From JAXLQL01 sp046331625 (lineage in GTDB: Bacteria; Acidobacteriota; Terriglobia; Bryobacterales; Bryobacteraceae), in assembly GCA_046331625.1 (NCBI GenBank), contig JAXLQL010000033.1, forward strand, positions 1-64,000: 64,000 bases of DNA, in the 5' to 3' direction. The notes beneath the pieces are model-generated. The model was given only the letters and a program-made list of their open reading frames with translations. It was not told the origin of the DNA and did no database searches. Position numbers and translations under genes: made by a program. How positions within the stretch are numbered: position 1 is the first letter of the stretch; each line of letters begins with the position of its first letter. Below are positions 1 to 7,904 of the stretch, piece by piece.

Positions 1-2
1 CG

Positions 3-716
3 AATATTCCGAAGCTCGCCGAAGCCAACGGCTGCCACATTAGCTTCGAGATGTACGGTTCGCGCAATGGACATCTCATCGCGTACGAAACGGGACTCGA
101 GCCAGCGGTGCTCTTCGGGATTCGACCCGCCGACGCGAGCGTGGTGCCGCCGTTCGAGCTGGACCTGATGGACGTGCCCACTGCGGGCCTGATCGGCGAG
201 TTGGCCGCGAGCGAGGATCCGGTTGCGAAGTATGGCGACCTGCGCGCTTCGATGGAGAAACGCAATCGCCCGGTGGAGAACGAGCAACTCGCCGGCACGG
301 AAGGCGCGGTCTGGTACGTGGTGGAGCCTTCCGGCCGCGTCACGATGTGGAAGTGCAAGCCAGAGTCGGTGGAGCAGATCCACTGGGCGATGGGCATCAA
401 CAAGGCCTCGGTGATCGCTACGTGCTGGAACTGTCTCGAGACGAATGACGAGTTGACCTATGAGGCGCTGGCGCCGATGCTGCTCGAAGATTATTCGCAG
501 GAAGACGTCGATCGCTATCGGCCGATCATCGACGAGTGCATCGAGAACGTGAAGCGCGACTTCGCCTACAAGGAGCGCGTGATGGCCGAGTACCGCAAGC
601 TCGGCATCTCGATCCGCGAGAACAAAGCCGGGGCGATGCGTGCGTTGGCGCAGATCTTCAGCAAGCAGGAGATGAAGAAGGTCTACTCGGTGATCGATTC
701 GCGCGAAGCAAAGTGA
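3..716 (+). CDS. RNA ligase family protein, C-terminal part (5' end outside window)
   Basis: The frame is open from the window edge, so the gene starts upstream; the first internal ATG is at 51. The visible part carries the later motifs of the nucleotidyltransferase fold of RNA/DNA ligases: a motif III-like FEMYGSRNGHLIAY, a motif IV-like EGAVWYVV (about residues 95-102 of the visible part), and a motif V-like WKCKPES with the K-x-K pair. The remaining ~110 residues are helical, charged and not recognised, a typical place for a C-terminal specificity domain. The adenylated lysine of motif I would lie outside the window, so activity cannot be judged. Known family role: ATP-dependent sealing or repair of RNA. 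The next gene starts 33 bases downstream on the same strand but has a signal peptide, so a functional link is not implied. Confidence 0.75.
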   Translation, partial: NIPKLAEANGCHISFEMYGSRNGHLIAYETGLEPAVLFGIRPADASVVPPFELDLMDVPTAGLIGELAASEDPVAKYGDLRASMEKRNRPVENEQLAGTEGAVWYVVEPSGRVTMWKCKPESVEQIHWAMGINKASVIATCWNCLETNDELTYEALAPMLLEDYSQEDVDRYRPIIDECIENVKRDFAYKERVMAEYRKLGISIRENKAGAMRALAQIFSKQEMKKVYSVIDSREAK

Positions 717-749
717 GAGTCGTGCACAATAGACTCTACGGGGTCTGTC

Positions 750-1922
750 ATGCGAACTCTTCTTCTCTGCGTTCTTGCCACGTTTTCCGCCCAAGGTCAC
801 TTTGACCTTCTCGAACCCAAGTCGGCAATCGCCGTCGAAGACGGTGGCAAGGGTGCTCCGCCTTGCGGCGACGGCGATCCGTCCAACGTCGTTACCGCGG
901 CCCGGGGCGGCCATCCGATCGCCATTCGTATCAGCGAATTCATCTTCCACCCCGGCCACTATCGCTTCGCCCTCTCGGTGAACTCGCGCGCCGAGTTGCC
1001 GGCCGATCCCCCGGTGGTGTCAGATTCCAATGGCAACTCCATCAGCGCATCGATCCAAAGCCCGGTGAAGGCGCCGGTGCTCGCCGATGGCGTGTTCGCC
1101 CACACTTCGCCTCCGCGCGGTGACCTCGAGACCACGATCACTCTGCCGAACCTCACCTGCGAGAAGTGCACGCTGCAGGTGATCGAGTTCATGGCCGACC
1201 ACGGACCCAATCCCGGCGGCGGCTACTTCTATCACCACTGCGCCGACCTGCGCATCACCGCCGACCCGGCGCTGCCTCCCGCCGATGCCGCATGGCCGCG
1301 AACCGCGAGTCAGAATCTCTCGGTAGCGCCTTACGTAGTCGCGGGCTCTGGCTGGACCACGTCGCTCGTCCTCATCAACACCTCTGCGGCTCCCGTCCCG
1401 GCCACGGTCACCTTCCGCACGGCCGATGCTACCGGTGCCGCTCCTGCTTCCATCACCGTCGATCCGAACGCTACCGTGATCGTGCCGTTCGGAGATCCCA
1501 CGGGCCCATTGACCAAAGGCTGGGCGGAGGTCCGCGGTTCGGGAGCCTTGGGCGGCTTCGTGCTGGCGCGGTTCCCGCCGGGAGAATTGGTGTTTATGTT
1601 TCAAACACAAACGTCGTCCTCGGCGGTCCTCGCGTTCGATAACGCGGATGGAGCCACCACTACGATCTCGATCGCGAACGTCTCCGCATCCTCTGCTGAC
1701 ATCACGGCAACCTTCTTCGACGACCATGGCAACCGCATCGCATCGGAGACAACTTCCGTCGCCCCGTCGAGCCGTCTCGAGTGGAACCTGCCTGACCAGG
1801 TACCGTCCACCGCGCGCCTGCGCGGAGTGATTCGGATTCAAGGTCCGGGCGGCGCTACGCTCGCCGCTCAGGCGATTCGATTTTTCGGTCCGAACGTTGC
1901 GGTCGCCCTGCCTCCCCTATAG
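750..1922 (+). CDS. Secreted SCE4755-type polysaccharide monooxygenase-like protein with extra C-terminal domain
   Basis: A signal peptide (residues 1-16) ends just before His17, so cleavage could leave an N-terminal histidine as in copper lytic polysaccharide monooxygenases. Further conserved-looking histidines lie in FHPGHYRF (H67, H70) and YFYHHCADL (about residue 160). Paired cysteines in APPCGDG and LTCEKCTLQV fit the SCE4755-type LPMO-like family. After about residue 185 there is a second region of ~200 residues, rich in Val/Thr/Ala and likely beta-sandwich, containing APYVVAGSGWTTSLVLINT. I know this kind of tail from acidobacterial secreted proteins but not its function. Expected location is extracellular or outer surface. 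Assignment to the LPMO-like family is good; copper use and substrate are inference. Confidence 0.75.
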   Translation: MRTLLLCVLATFSAQGHFDLLEPKSAIAVEDGGKGAPPCGDGDPSNVVTAARGGHPIAIRISEFIFHPGHYRFALSVNSRAELPADPPVVSDSNGNSISASIQSPVKAPVLADGVFAHTSPPRGDLETTITLPNLTCEKCTLQVIEFMADHGPNPGGGYFYHHCADLRITADPALPPADAAWPRTASQNLSVAPYVVAGSGWTTSLVLINTSAAPVPATVTFRTADATGAAPASITVDPNATVIVPFGDPTGPLTKGWAEVRGSGALGGFVLARFPPGELVFMFQTQTSSSAVLAFDNADGATTTISIANVSASSADITATFFDDHGNRIASETTSVAPSSRLEWNLPDQVPSTARLRGVIRIQGPGGATLAAQAIRFFGPNVAVALPPL

Positions 1923-1948
1923 GGCTGGCATCGGGCCTGGCCCGTGGA

Positions 1949-3442
1949 GTGCACTGGTTTGGTCCGATGACGCTGCTTCCGCTCATTTCTCTTTTGTTTG
2001 CGCCAATCGGACCCGAGCAAACCTGTAGCCTAAGCGGCACGGTGTTCGACTCCGTCACAGGTCAGCCACTCGCCAAAGTCCAACTCCTGCTGAAATCCGG
2101 AGACCGCTTCGAGACACGTGCCATCGCGGCTCGGAGCGACGCGCAAGGCCGATTCTCATTCGAGAATCTCAGCGCCGGTAGTTACCGGCTCGGCGCTGCT
2201 CGGAGCGGCTACATTGAAGCCGACTACGAAGCGCCGCTCCGCCTCGAGCCCGGCCAATCACAGTCGCCGCTTCGCTTCGCGTTGACACCGGGCGCGGCAA
2301 TCACCGGAGTGGTGCGCGATGCCGATGGCGATCCGGTAGAACACGCGCACGTAGTCATCGGACAGTTCATGTATGAGTACGGGGCAGGCCGCGTGGAGGC
2401 GCTCGAAACCACAGCCACCGATGATCGCGGCGAGTATCGCTTCCGCGGTCTGGCCAAAGGCAAGTACTACGTCGCGGTGGAGCCTGGACGCCGCGGCAAT
2501 CCGGAATCACGCACGCGATACGCGGGGAACCCCGTAGTCGTCAGCGCGGGGCAGCAGATTGCCGGAGCAGACGTCACCATGCGGCGCGGAGAAGCGCATC
2601 GCGTGCGTGGCCGGATCACGAACGCAGTCCAGGACTCCGGGGGCCGGGGGCGAGCCAGTGTGCGGCTTCGCGAAAGGCGAGCGGCGCCCGAGGATCTGAT
2701 CGATCGCGACCATGAGACCGTAACCAGCGGCTCTGGAGAGTTCGAGTTCGCCAGCGTCGCGACCGGATCGTACGAAGTGATCGTCGAGCATGATTCCCTT
2801 CGGGGCCGCTCGGAGATTCGCGTCGAATCTGATATCGATGAAGTGCTCGTGGCGCTGCAGCCGGCCGCCGACGTTTCCTTTCAGTTCACAATCGATGGCG
2901 TTGACCGCACACCCGAGCGCGAACACATCAGTTGCTTCCTCTCCGCCGATGGCCGCTCCGGCTCTCTTGCCTTCCCATTTTCAGCGCAGTTGACGGCCGG
3001 CGATTTGGCGCCCGGACACTACAAGCTCCACCTCTCTGGACGCTGGCTCGACCGCTACTATCTCGCCGCCGCCACAATCGGCAATCAGGACATCCTCGCC
3101 AACGGATTCACCGTCTCGAGCGCGGACCACCTCAGCGTCCACGTGGCGCTTCGCTCCCACGGCGCCCGGCTCAGCGGCGTTACCCGGCCAGGCGCAACCG
3201 TGCTGCTCGCACCAGTCGACGCCGCCGCTCGACCCGATCTCTTCCGCACAACGGTCGCCGACCAGACCGGACGCTTCGAGTTCACCGCCATAGCGCCAGC
3301 CGCTTATCGCGTCTATGCATGGCGCGCCGATGATCCGAACGAGTGGCGCGATCCGGATTTCCGCAACAAGTTCCGCGGCGCCTCCCGCAACACTACGCTT
3401 GCCGAAGGCGCCCATGAGTCAATCGACCTGCGCTTGGAATAG
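1949..3442 (+). CDS. Secreted protein with tandem carboxypeptidase-regulatory-like domains
   Basis: Starts at GTG 1949 or ATG 1967; both give a hydrophobic signal (TLLPLISLLFAPIG). The mature part begins with SLSGTVFDSVTGQPLAKVQL and then shows the G-x-V-x-D...G.P...A.V pattern with later D..GRF.F..L..G.Y blocks. This is the signature of CarboxypepD_reg (Ig-like beta-sandwich) domains and repeats about three to four times (near residues 30-110, 115-200, 215-290 and 400-470). Such proteins are common secreted or outer-membrane-attached adhesion or binding modules in Acidobacteriota. No catalytic motif is visible. It follows the LPMO-like gene by 26 bases and may be cotranscribed. Confidence 0.75.
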   Translation: MHWFGPMTLLPLISLLFAPIGPEQTCSLSGTVFDSVTGQPLAKVQLLLKSGDRFETRAIAARSDAQGRFSFENLSAGSYRLGAARSGYIEADYEAPLRLEPGQSQSPLRFALTPGAAITGVVRDADGDPVEHAHVVIGQFMYEYGAGRVEALETTATDDRGEYRFRGLAKGKYYVAVEPGRRGNPESRTRYAGNPVVVSAGQQIAGADVTMRRGEAHRVRGRITNAVQDSGGRGRASVRLRERRAAPEDLIDRDHETVTSGSGEFEFASVATGSYEVIVEHDSLRGRSEIRVESDIDEVLVALQPAADVSFQFTIDGVDRTPEREHISCFLSADGRSGSLAFPFSAQLTAGDLAPGHYKLHLSGRWLDRYYLAAATIGNQDILANGFTVSSADHLSVHVALRSHGARLSGVTRPGATVLLAPVDAAARPDLFRTTVADQTGRFEFTAIAPAAYRVYAWRADDPNEWRDPDFRNKFRGASRNTTLAEGAHESIDLRLE

Positions 3443-3454
3443 CTCAGCGACAGA

Positions 3455-3880
3455 CTACGGAATCCAGGCCACCAACTCCACTTCCACCAGCGTCTGCATA
3501 TCCGGGAAGATCGCGCCCAACGCGGTCCGGGCCGGCGGATCCTTCGGGAAGTACTGGGCGTAGACCTCGTTGAACGCGTTCTTTTGCGTCTTCACGTCGG
3601 CCAGGAATGCCGTTACCTTCACCACATTGTCGAGCGACGAGCCCATCGCCTCGAGATTCGCCTTGTGCGCCTTGAGGATGTTGTGCGTCTGCTCCTTGAT
3701 GTCGCCGCCGAAGGCCATCGGGTCCTTGCGGGCTTCCGCTCGAACGCCGGTCAGCCCGGAGCTGAAGAAAAAGTTGCCCATGCGGACGCCGCCTTGCACC
3801 TTCTGCTTGCCTGGTCCGGATGCCGCCGCCAGTGGCGCTGCCGCCGCGGCTCCCAACAAAAACTGCCTTCTTTGTTTCAT
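3455..3880 (-). CDS. RidA/YjgF family protein with Tat-like export signal
   Basis: The first ~22 residues (MKQRRQFLLGAAAAAPLAAA) form a twin-arginine-like signal followed by an Ala-rich hydrophobic stretch. The rest is a complete RidA fold: VRMGNFFFSSGLTG near the start, then EQTHNILKAHKANLEAMGSS and DNVVKVTAFLAD, and the C-terminal RTALGAIFPDMQTLVEVELVA. The family's key arginine is present in PPARTALG. Cytoplasmic RidA deaminates reactive enamines/imines; an exported version is less usual and its substrate is unknown. It lies convergent to the preceding gene with a 12-base gap, and its start faces a non-coding and decayed region. Confidence 0.85.
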   Translation of the reverse strand: MKQRRQFLLGAAAAAPLAAASGPGKQKVQGGVRMGNFFFSSGLTGVRAEARKDPMAFGGDIKEQTHNILKAHKANLEAMGSSLDNVVKVTAFLADVKTQKNAFNEVYAQYFPKDPPARTALGAIFPDMQTLVEVELVAWIP

Positions 3881-4127
3881 TGCACTCGCGCTCCCTTTTG
3901 GATGTGGATCATCAAGATTGTATTATTGTTCGCCTCTCGAAATCAGTTCCGGCCAGTACGTCGATCGCCCCAGGCCTGTAGGTCCTGGCTGGACGCAGCA
4001 TGATGACCGCTTGACCATCCGGCGTGAGAGCGTAATGGCAACATCGTCACATCAACGGCTGCTAGCGATCAACCAAGCTTCGGCGCCGCGCCGCCAACGT
4101 CTTCTTGTTTCAGTGCGTAGGCGTGCA
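3881..4127. other. Intergenic stretch upstream of the exported RidA gene
   Basis: I see no intact gene here. It precedes the start of the minus-strand RidA gene and so should hold its promoter, but no clear -35/-10 pair stands out. Its right edge runs into relics of a kinase. Confidence 0.4.
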
Positions 4128-4212
4128 GTAGAGTCTCCTGCCCGCGTACACTCGCATGCAGAGGCGCGGGTGGTTCAGGCTCGCGATCTTCTTCGCAATT
4201 GGCTCGAACCGT
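4128..4212 (-). pseudogene. Ser/Thr protein kinase fragment (relic 3)
   Basis: Read on the minus strand this piece encodes RFEPIAKKIASLNHPRLC, a close match to the kinase segment RFEREAKTIASLNHPHVC found at 5090-5290. No open kinase domain continues on either side. It is therefore a short relic of a Pkn-type kinase, probably the continuation of a gene split by the toxin-like cassette that now lies between the two relics. Confidence 0.55.
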
Positions 4213-4224
4213 TGGCGATGATAG

Positions 4225-4392
4225 AGGAGATGACCGAGCGCGAATCGATGCGTGAGTGGGTGCGGACCGGGGTGAAGGCGGCCCGGAGATCGAAGCGTTG
4301 CGGCAGCAAGAGGTGCGGGCCGCCGATAATGTTCTGGGTTTGGCGCAACTGGGATGATCGAAATGCAACGCCTGTTCGCGAAACCGCGGAAG
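4225..4392 (+). pseudogene. Relic of the small partner gene of an AbiEii-like cassette
   Basis: In one plus frame the sequence reads REWVRTGVEGGPEIEAL, then RQQEVRAADNVLGLAQ. In a second frame it continues with MIEMQRLFAKPRK and a stop. From memory, small proteins encoded just upstream of AbiEii-like nucleotidyltransferases read similarly (W..AGPELE..RR.E...AD... then GLVEMQRWFAK). Here the gene is shortened and frameshifted. It sits directly upstream of the nucleotidyltransferase relic, in the expected order. Confidence 0.5.
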
Positions 4393-4862
4393 TGATCGAC
4401 CTTCTGGCTGTCGCCCTTGAAGTGCGGGAACTTTGCGAAGCCCGCAAGTGGCGCTTTTGTTTAGTGGCGGCTTGGCCGTGCAGCGCTGGAGCGATGTCCG
4501 CGTGACAAGAGATGGTGACCTGACTGCTTACCGGTTCGGAGCCGGGGCCCCCCACATCGACGAATTGCTCTCTCGTTTTCGGGGGCCGCGGCGCGGACCC
4601 GGCGTGTCCTCCTGCTCTGCCGCAACGCGATCGGGATCGACGTGTCCCTTGGTGGGCTTCCCTTCGAAGGGTCGGTAGTGGATCGCGCCACACCGTATGA
4701 GTTCGAGCCCGGCGTCGTGCTGCGTACCTGCTCGGCTGAGGACCTTGTGGTAGTGAAGCTCTTCGCCTCACGCCCGCTCGCTCGACATTCGCGATGCCGG
4801 AGGCGTGGCGCTCCGGCACGGTCGTGAACTCGATTGGGGTTACATTGATGAGCACTCGCCCG
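4380..4862 (+). pseudogene. Nucleotidyltransferase (AbiEii/MNT-like), decayed by frameshifts
   Basis: Pieces in three frames line up into one protein: VIDLLAVALEVRELCEARKW, then FSGGLAVQRWSDVRVTRDGD (the G-G-x-A...R.T.D.D core of the nucleotidyltransferase fold), HIDELLSRFRG, then NAIGIDVSLGGLPFEG, YEFEPGVVLRTCSAEDLVVV, and finally ELDWGYIDEHS. At least three frameshifts separate these pieces, so no functional product is possible. Intact relatives act as toxins or antiphage nucleotidyltransferases. The relic lies head-on against kinase relics on both sides, as if the cassette had landed in a kinase gene. Confidence 0.7.
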
Positions 4863-4865
4863 GAT

Positions 4866-5290
4866 CCGCCATCTCGGAAGGCGGCATTGGCCGTCCCTGG
4901 TTCCGCTCGCTGAACCGCGTCTCGATCGCGTTTGATCGCACCGTCGGATCGAACCGCGCGTCCAGAGCCTTCCACTCCGCACCCGTCCTGCCCGCGCCAA
5001 TGGGAGCCTCGATGCAATAGGGTCCGAGTGTCGCGCCACCTTGAACTTTCGCCAATCCGCAGTCGATCGCCTTCAGTTCTCGCCCACATCATGCGGCGTG
5101 CAGACATGCGGATGGTTCAGGCTCGCGATCGTCTTCGCTTCACGCTCGAAGCGCTCGCTGAAGCGGCCCTAGATCGCTTTGATCGCAACAGTGCGATCCA
5201 GCCGCGCATCGCGAGCCTTCCACACCGCGCCCATCCGGCCGGCGCCGATCGGCCCTTCGATGCGGTACGGGTCCGAGCATGGGCGTTTTC
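4866..5290 (-). pseudogene. Two fused Ser/Thr protein kinase fragments (relics 1 and 2)
   Basis: Read from 5290 down: an N-terminal kinase piece YRIEGPIGAGRMGAVWKARD, LDRTVAIKAI, an in-frame TAG, then FEREAKTIASLNHPHVC and HDVGEN followed by a stop. A frame shift later the sequence reads KAIDCGLAKVQGGATLGPYC. This joins the DFG-like segment of one kinase directly to the glycine-rich start of another, which continues IEAPIGAGRTGAEWKALDAR before decaying near 4870. The arrangement shows internal deletion and fusion of two kinase copies. Intact relatives are Pkn-type receptor kinases such as the gene at 52.7 kb. Confidence 0.7.
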
Positions 5291-5377
5291 CAGTTTCATG
5301 GGAATCTCTCGATTCCATCCTCTGCCGCTCGATCTCTGTGAGAATTCTCCCGCCCTGCGGCCACTTACTCAGTAGGG

Positions 5378-6346
5378 ATGCGCTTCGACAGCGGCTTCAA
5401 AGAGACCAGCGGGCAAGATCCACGTGGGTTACTGCACATGGTGGGCCGGCTCCGCCTGGACGAGCCCGCTACCGTGAATCCATTCGAGCGCGAAGTCGTC
5501 GCGCCGCAGAAGATCGCCGACTCGCTTTTCCGTGTCCGCACGGGTGCGGAGCCCGAGCGCTTCGAGCAACTGGAGGCTCTCACCCGATGGCATGGGCGCG
5601 AACGGGAAGCGATCCTGCAGCGGGCAGGCACGGTCCTTTTGCTCCGCGAGTTGGACGATGCCGAGTTTCACTTGACGGTCGTGTTGTTGAGCCAGGAGAA
5701 CGCTCCTGCGGAACTGCCCACGGAGTGGACGAGGGAGCGTGCTGGCGGCCGCTTGGCGATTTTTCCCCGGTACGTGAGAATGTGGGAACTGGACGGGGAG
5801 GAATACGTGAGGCTGGGCCGGCTGTGGTTACTACCGTGGGTGCCGTTGATGCGGTCGAGCCGGGAGACGGTGCGGAAGGCGGCGATCCGGATTCAAGCAG
5901 CGGGGGATGAGAGCGTGGCCAGCCAGTTCGTCACGCTGGGAAGCCTCTGTTATTCTAAAGACGAACTTCGAGATCTGGTCGGGAGGATTGCACCGATGTT
6001 CACTACCGAGTTGGCGATGAAGACCCCGTTCGGGCAGGAGATCCTGAATGTAGGGATCGAGAAGGGCATTGAGCAAGGGATCGAGAAGGGGATCGAGAAG
6101 GGGCTCGAGCAAGGGATCGAGCAAGGGATCCAACAGGGGCTGGCGCAGGGCTTCGAAACGGGACGACGGCAGGAAATCGTGCGCGTCCTTCGCCTGTTTC
6201 TGCGGAGCCGGTATCCCGCCTTGGCAGAGTTGTCGCAGGTCGGGGACATAGCGAACGTGGCCGATCCGGAAGCCGCGCTGGATGCTATCTACCGTGCCTC
6301 GGACGAAGCGGCGGCGCGCGCAATACTCCAGTCGCTCACCGTATAG
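5378..6346 (+). CDS. Rpn-like PD-(D/E)XK nuclease family protein with Gly-Ile-Glu-Gln/Lys repeats
   Basis: The protein has 322 residues. The N-terminal half resembles acidobacterial Rpn/YadD-type (recombination-promoting nuclease) proteins: VAPQKIADSLFRV with a candidate catalytic Asp, then ERFEQLEALTRW at the place where these families have E-x-Q/E. The middle carries LLPWVPLMRSSRETV. Residues 228-258 are a run of four-residue GIEK/GIEQ repeats coded by 12-bp units, predicted as a charged helix, followed by RRQEIVRVLRLFLRSRYPAL. Intact relatives are endonucleases linked to transposition or recombination. The 3' end (from about 5955) is tandemly duplicated downstream. Nuclease activity is uncertain because the catalytic lysine is not obvious. 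Confidence 0.6.
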   Translation: MRFDSGFKETSGQDPRGLLHMVGRLRLDEPATVNPFEREVVAPQKIADSLFRVRTGAEPERFEQLEALTRWHGREREAILQRAGTVLLLRELDDAEFHLTVVLLSQENAPAELPTEWTRERAGGRLAIFPRYVRMWELDGEEYVRLGRLWLLPWVPLMRSSRETVRKAAIRIQAAGDESVASQFVTLGSLCYSKDELRDLVGRIAPMFTTELAMKTPFGQEILNVGIEKGIEQGIEKGIEKGLEQGIEQGIQQGLAQGFETGRRQEIVRVLRLFLRSRYPALAELSQVGDIANVADPEAALDAIYRASDEAAARAILQSLTV

Positions 6347-6715
6347 CCCGATTAGTCTAGAGACGAACTTCGAGATCTGATCGGGAGGATTGTACCCATG
6401 TTCACTACCGAGTTGGCGATGAAGACCCCGTTCGGGCAGGAGATTCTGAATGTGGGGATCGAGCAAGGGATCGAGCAAGGGATCGAGCAAGGGATCCAAC
6501 AGGGGCTGGCGCAGGGCCTCGAAACGGGACGACGGCAGGAAATCGTGCGCGTCCTTCGCCTGTTTCTGCGGAGCCGGTATCCCGCCTTGGCAGAGTTGTC
6601 GCAGGCCGGGGACATAGCGAACGCGGCCGATCCGGAAGCCGCGCTGGATGCTATCTACCGCGCCCCGGACGAAGCGGCGGCGCGCGCAATCCTGGAGTCG
6701 TTCACGGCTGCGTAG
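5955..6715 (+). repeat. Tandem duplication of a ~0.36-0.39 kb gene end, with 12-bp repeat length difference
   Basis: Copy 1 (about 5955-6346) and copy 2 (about 6356-6715) are almost identical, from TCTAAAGACGAACTTCG / TCTAGAGACGAACTTCG onward. They differ mainly in the number of 12-bp units of the type gggatcgagcaa: copy 2 has three fewer. The duplication is therefore recent, with repeat expansion or contraction afterwards. Confidence 0.9.
6356..6715 (+). pseudogene. Truncated second copy of the Rpn-like gene (C-terminal third only)
   Basis: The frame opens after a TAG at 6353 and contains SRDELRDLIGRI, MFTTELAMKTPFGQEILNVG, a shorter GIEQ repeat run and the same C-terminus as the upstream gene, ending EAAARAILESFTAA. 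A 105-residue product could start at ATG 6398, but there is no own ribosome binding site and the nuclease half is missing. It is a duplication by-product rather than a designed gene, though a translated repeat-helix peptide cannot be excluded. Confidence 0.7.
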
Positions 6716-6796
6716 TCTCGCGATCGTGGCGAAAGCCGCGGTCGCTGTCTATGTGCCTGCGGTGGTCTGGGCTCGTGCGTGGGGCGGGACTTACTT

Positions 6797-7086
6797 TTGC
6801 GTCTGCAAGCGATTCATTTCTTCCGAAATGTTCACAATCATGTGGATCGTGCCGGGCGGATCCTTGACGAAGAGGAATCGCTGTCCGCCTAGCGCCACGT
6901 CCCAGGGAATTGAACTGTGTGCGGTGCGGTCGGGCGCGAAATCGAACAGCGGCTTGGGCGGACCGAAGGAGAGGCGAACCCTCGTGTCGTCACTTCGACG
7001 GCGACCAGTTGGTTGTCCGCCGAGACAAAAGTGAGCTCTTTGCCGTCGCGGCGCCAACGGGGCCAAAGGCGGTGGGGCCGGGAGGC
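6797..7086 (-). pseudogene. Relic of a PD40/TolB-type propeller end (kinase C-terminus)
   Basis: The minus strand reads LWPRWRRDGKELTFVSADNQ, LVAVEVTT, then after a frameshift near 6980 GPPKPLFDFAPDRTA, WDVALGGQRFLFVKD. This is the standard last blade of the propeller domain that follows the kinase domain in acidobacterial Ser/Thr kinases (typically ...WRxDGKELFY...PxPLF...YDVxxDGQRFL). No kinase domain is attached. It ends at a stop at 6791-6793. Confidence 0.6.
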
Positions 7087-7089
7087 GGT

Positions 7090-7200
7090 GTATGAGCTTT
7101 CTCGAGCGTCTCACGCGCGACGAGGTCCAACGGAGACGCCTCGTACGGCGGCCTCGCAACGTAGTCCGGCTTCGATCTCCGGGGCCAGTTGGACGGCCAT
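7090..7200 (-). pseudogene. Relic of a ribbon-helix-helix-like antitoxin
   Basis: From ATG 7200 the minus strand reads MAVQLAPEIEAGLRCEAAVR and GVSV, then a frameshift, then DLVARETLEKA in another frame. The combined pattern (x-LxPEIEAxLRxEAAxRGVSVxxLVRETLEK) resembles short DNA-binding antitoxins of VapB/RHH type. The C-terminal toxin-binding part is lost and the sequence runs straight into the propeller relic. Confidence 0.45.
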
Positions 7201-7305
7201 GATTGGAGGATAGCGATGGCGTGGCTTTCCCGCTGGACGCGCTTCGATTCGGGATGGCCCGAGTTGGTTCTCCGAAAGTCCCGTCGTAACGTGAGCCGAA
7301 CGCGG

Positions 7306-7869
7306 TCAGTCGAGAGCGGCGTAGAGTTCGTCAATCATCAGGGACCCGCCGAGATCCGGCAACGCCAGTTCGCCAGACTTGGCCTCGCGCAACTCCCAGA
7401 CTCCGCCTTCGCTCCGATGATAGTGCCATACGCGCCGCGCAGGCTGATCGATCAGCAGGATATGCCGCAGCGAAGGGATCTGCTGGTAGTGCTCGCGCTT
7501 GGCCCCGAGGTCATAATCGCGCGTGGAGGGAGAGAGAACCTCGAACAACAGAGCCGGGTTGAGCAGGCACATGCCGTCAGTGTGGATGCGCATGTTCCCG
7601 CAAAAGAGGCCGCCGTCAGCGTAGGTGTACAGGCCAGTGGCGGGAATGTAGATTCTTTGGTCGCTATTGAAGCCTCGGCAGCCAGCGCCCTTCGCGGGCG
7701 GACCGAGGGCGTTGGTCGTGCTGGTGGCCACTAGGTTGTGGCTCGGCCCAGCACCTGCCATCGCGAAGATCTCGCCATCGAAATACTCATGCTTGGTCTG
7801 GCTCAGATTCTCGAAGGCAAGATACTCAGCCTCGGTCCAATGCATGCGGCGTGCGGCGGAAACACTCAT
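7306..7869 (-). CDS. Uma2 family (DUF820-type) putative endonuclease, copy 1
   Basis: The start is set at ATG 7869 (MSVSAARRMHWT), because both copies share the same upstream GTGAATCAG context there. Residues 10-30 (MHWTEAEYLAFENL) and KHEYFDGEIFAMAGAGPSHN give the conserved E-x-x-x-G...M..P-S..H start of the Uma2 fold. The Asp of the PD-(D/E)XK-like site is expected in YTYADGGLFCG and the later Glu in LLFEVLSPSTRDYD. The usual PD-(D/E)XK lysine region is GAKREHYQ. The family is widespread in cyanobacteria and Acidobacteriota, often multicopy, and its biological role is not settled. Its neighbour at 7905-8468 is a tandem duplicate. Confidence 0.85.
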   Translation of the reverse strand: MSVSAARRMHWTEAEYLAFENLSQTKHEYFDGEIFAMAGAGPSHNLVATSTTNALGPPAKGAGCRGFNSDQRIYIPATGLYTYADGGLFCGNMRIHTDGMCLLNPALLFEVLSPSTRDYDLGAKREHYQQIPSLRHILLIDQPARRVWHYHRSEGGVWELREAKSGELALPDLGGSLMIDELYAALD

Positions 7870-7904
7870 CTGATTCACCCTACCACTTCCGCACCCGGAC
7901 CCCG

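Noticed and set aside
3570..4505. 311-codon plus-strand frame starting antisense to RidA
   Set aside because: The first half is antisense to the RidA gene; only its last ~40 codons are part of the nucleotidyltransferase relic.
6050..6140. Regular 12-bp repeats, considered as a CRISPR array
   Set aside because: The units are contiguous without spacers and encode a GIEQ/GIEK helix in frame.
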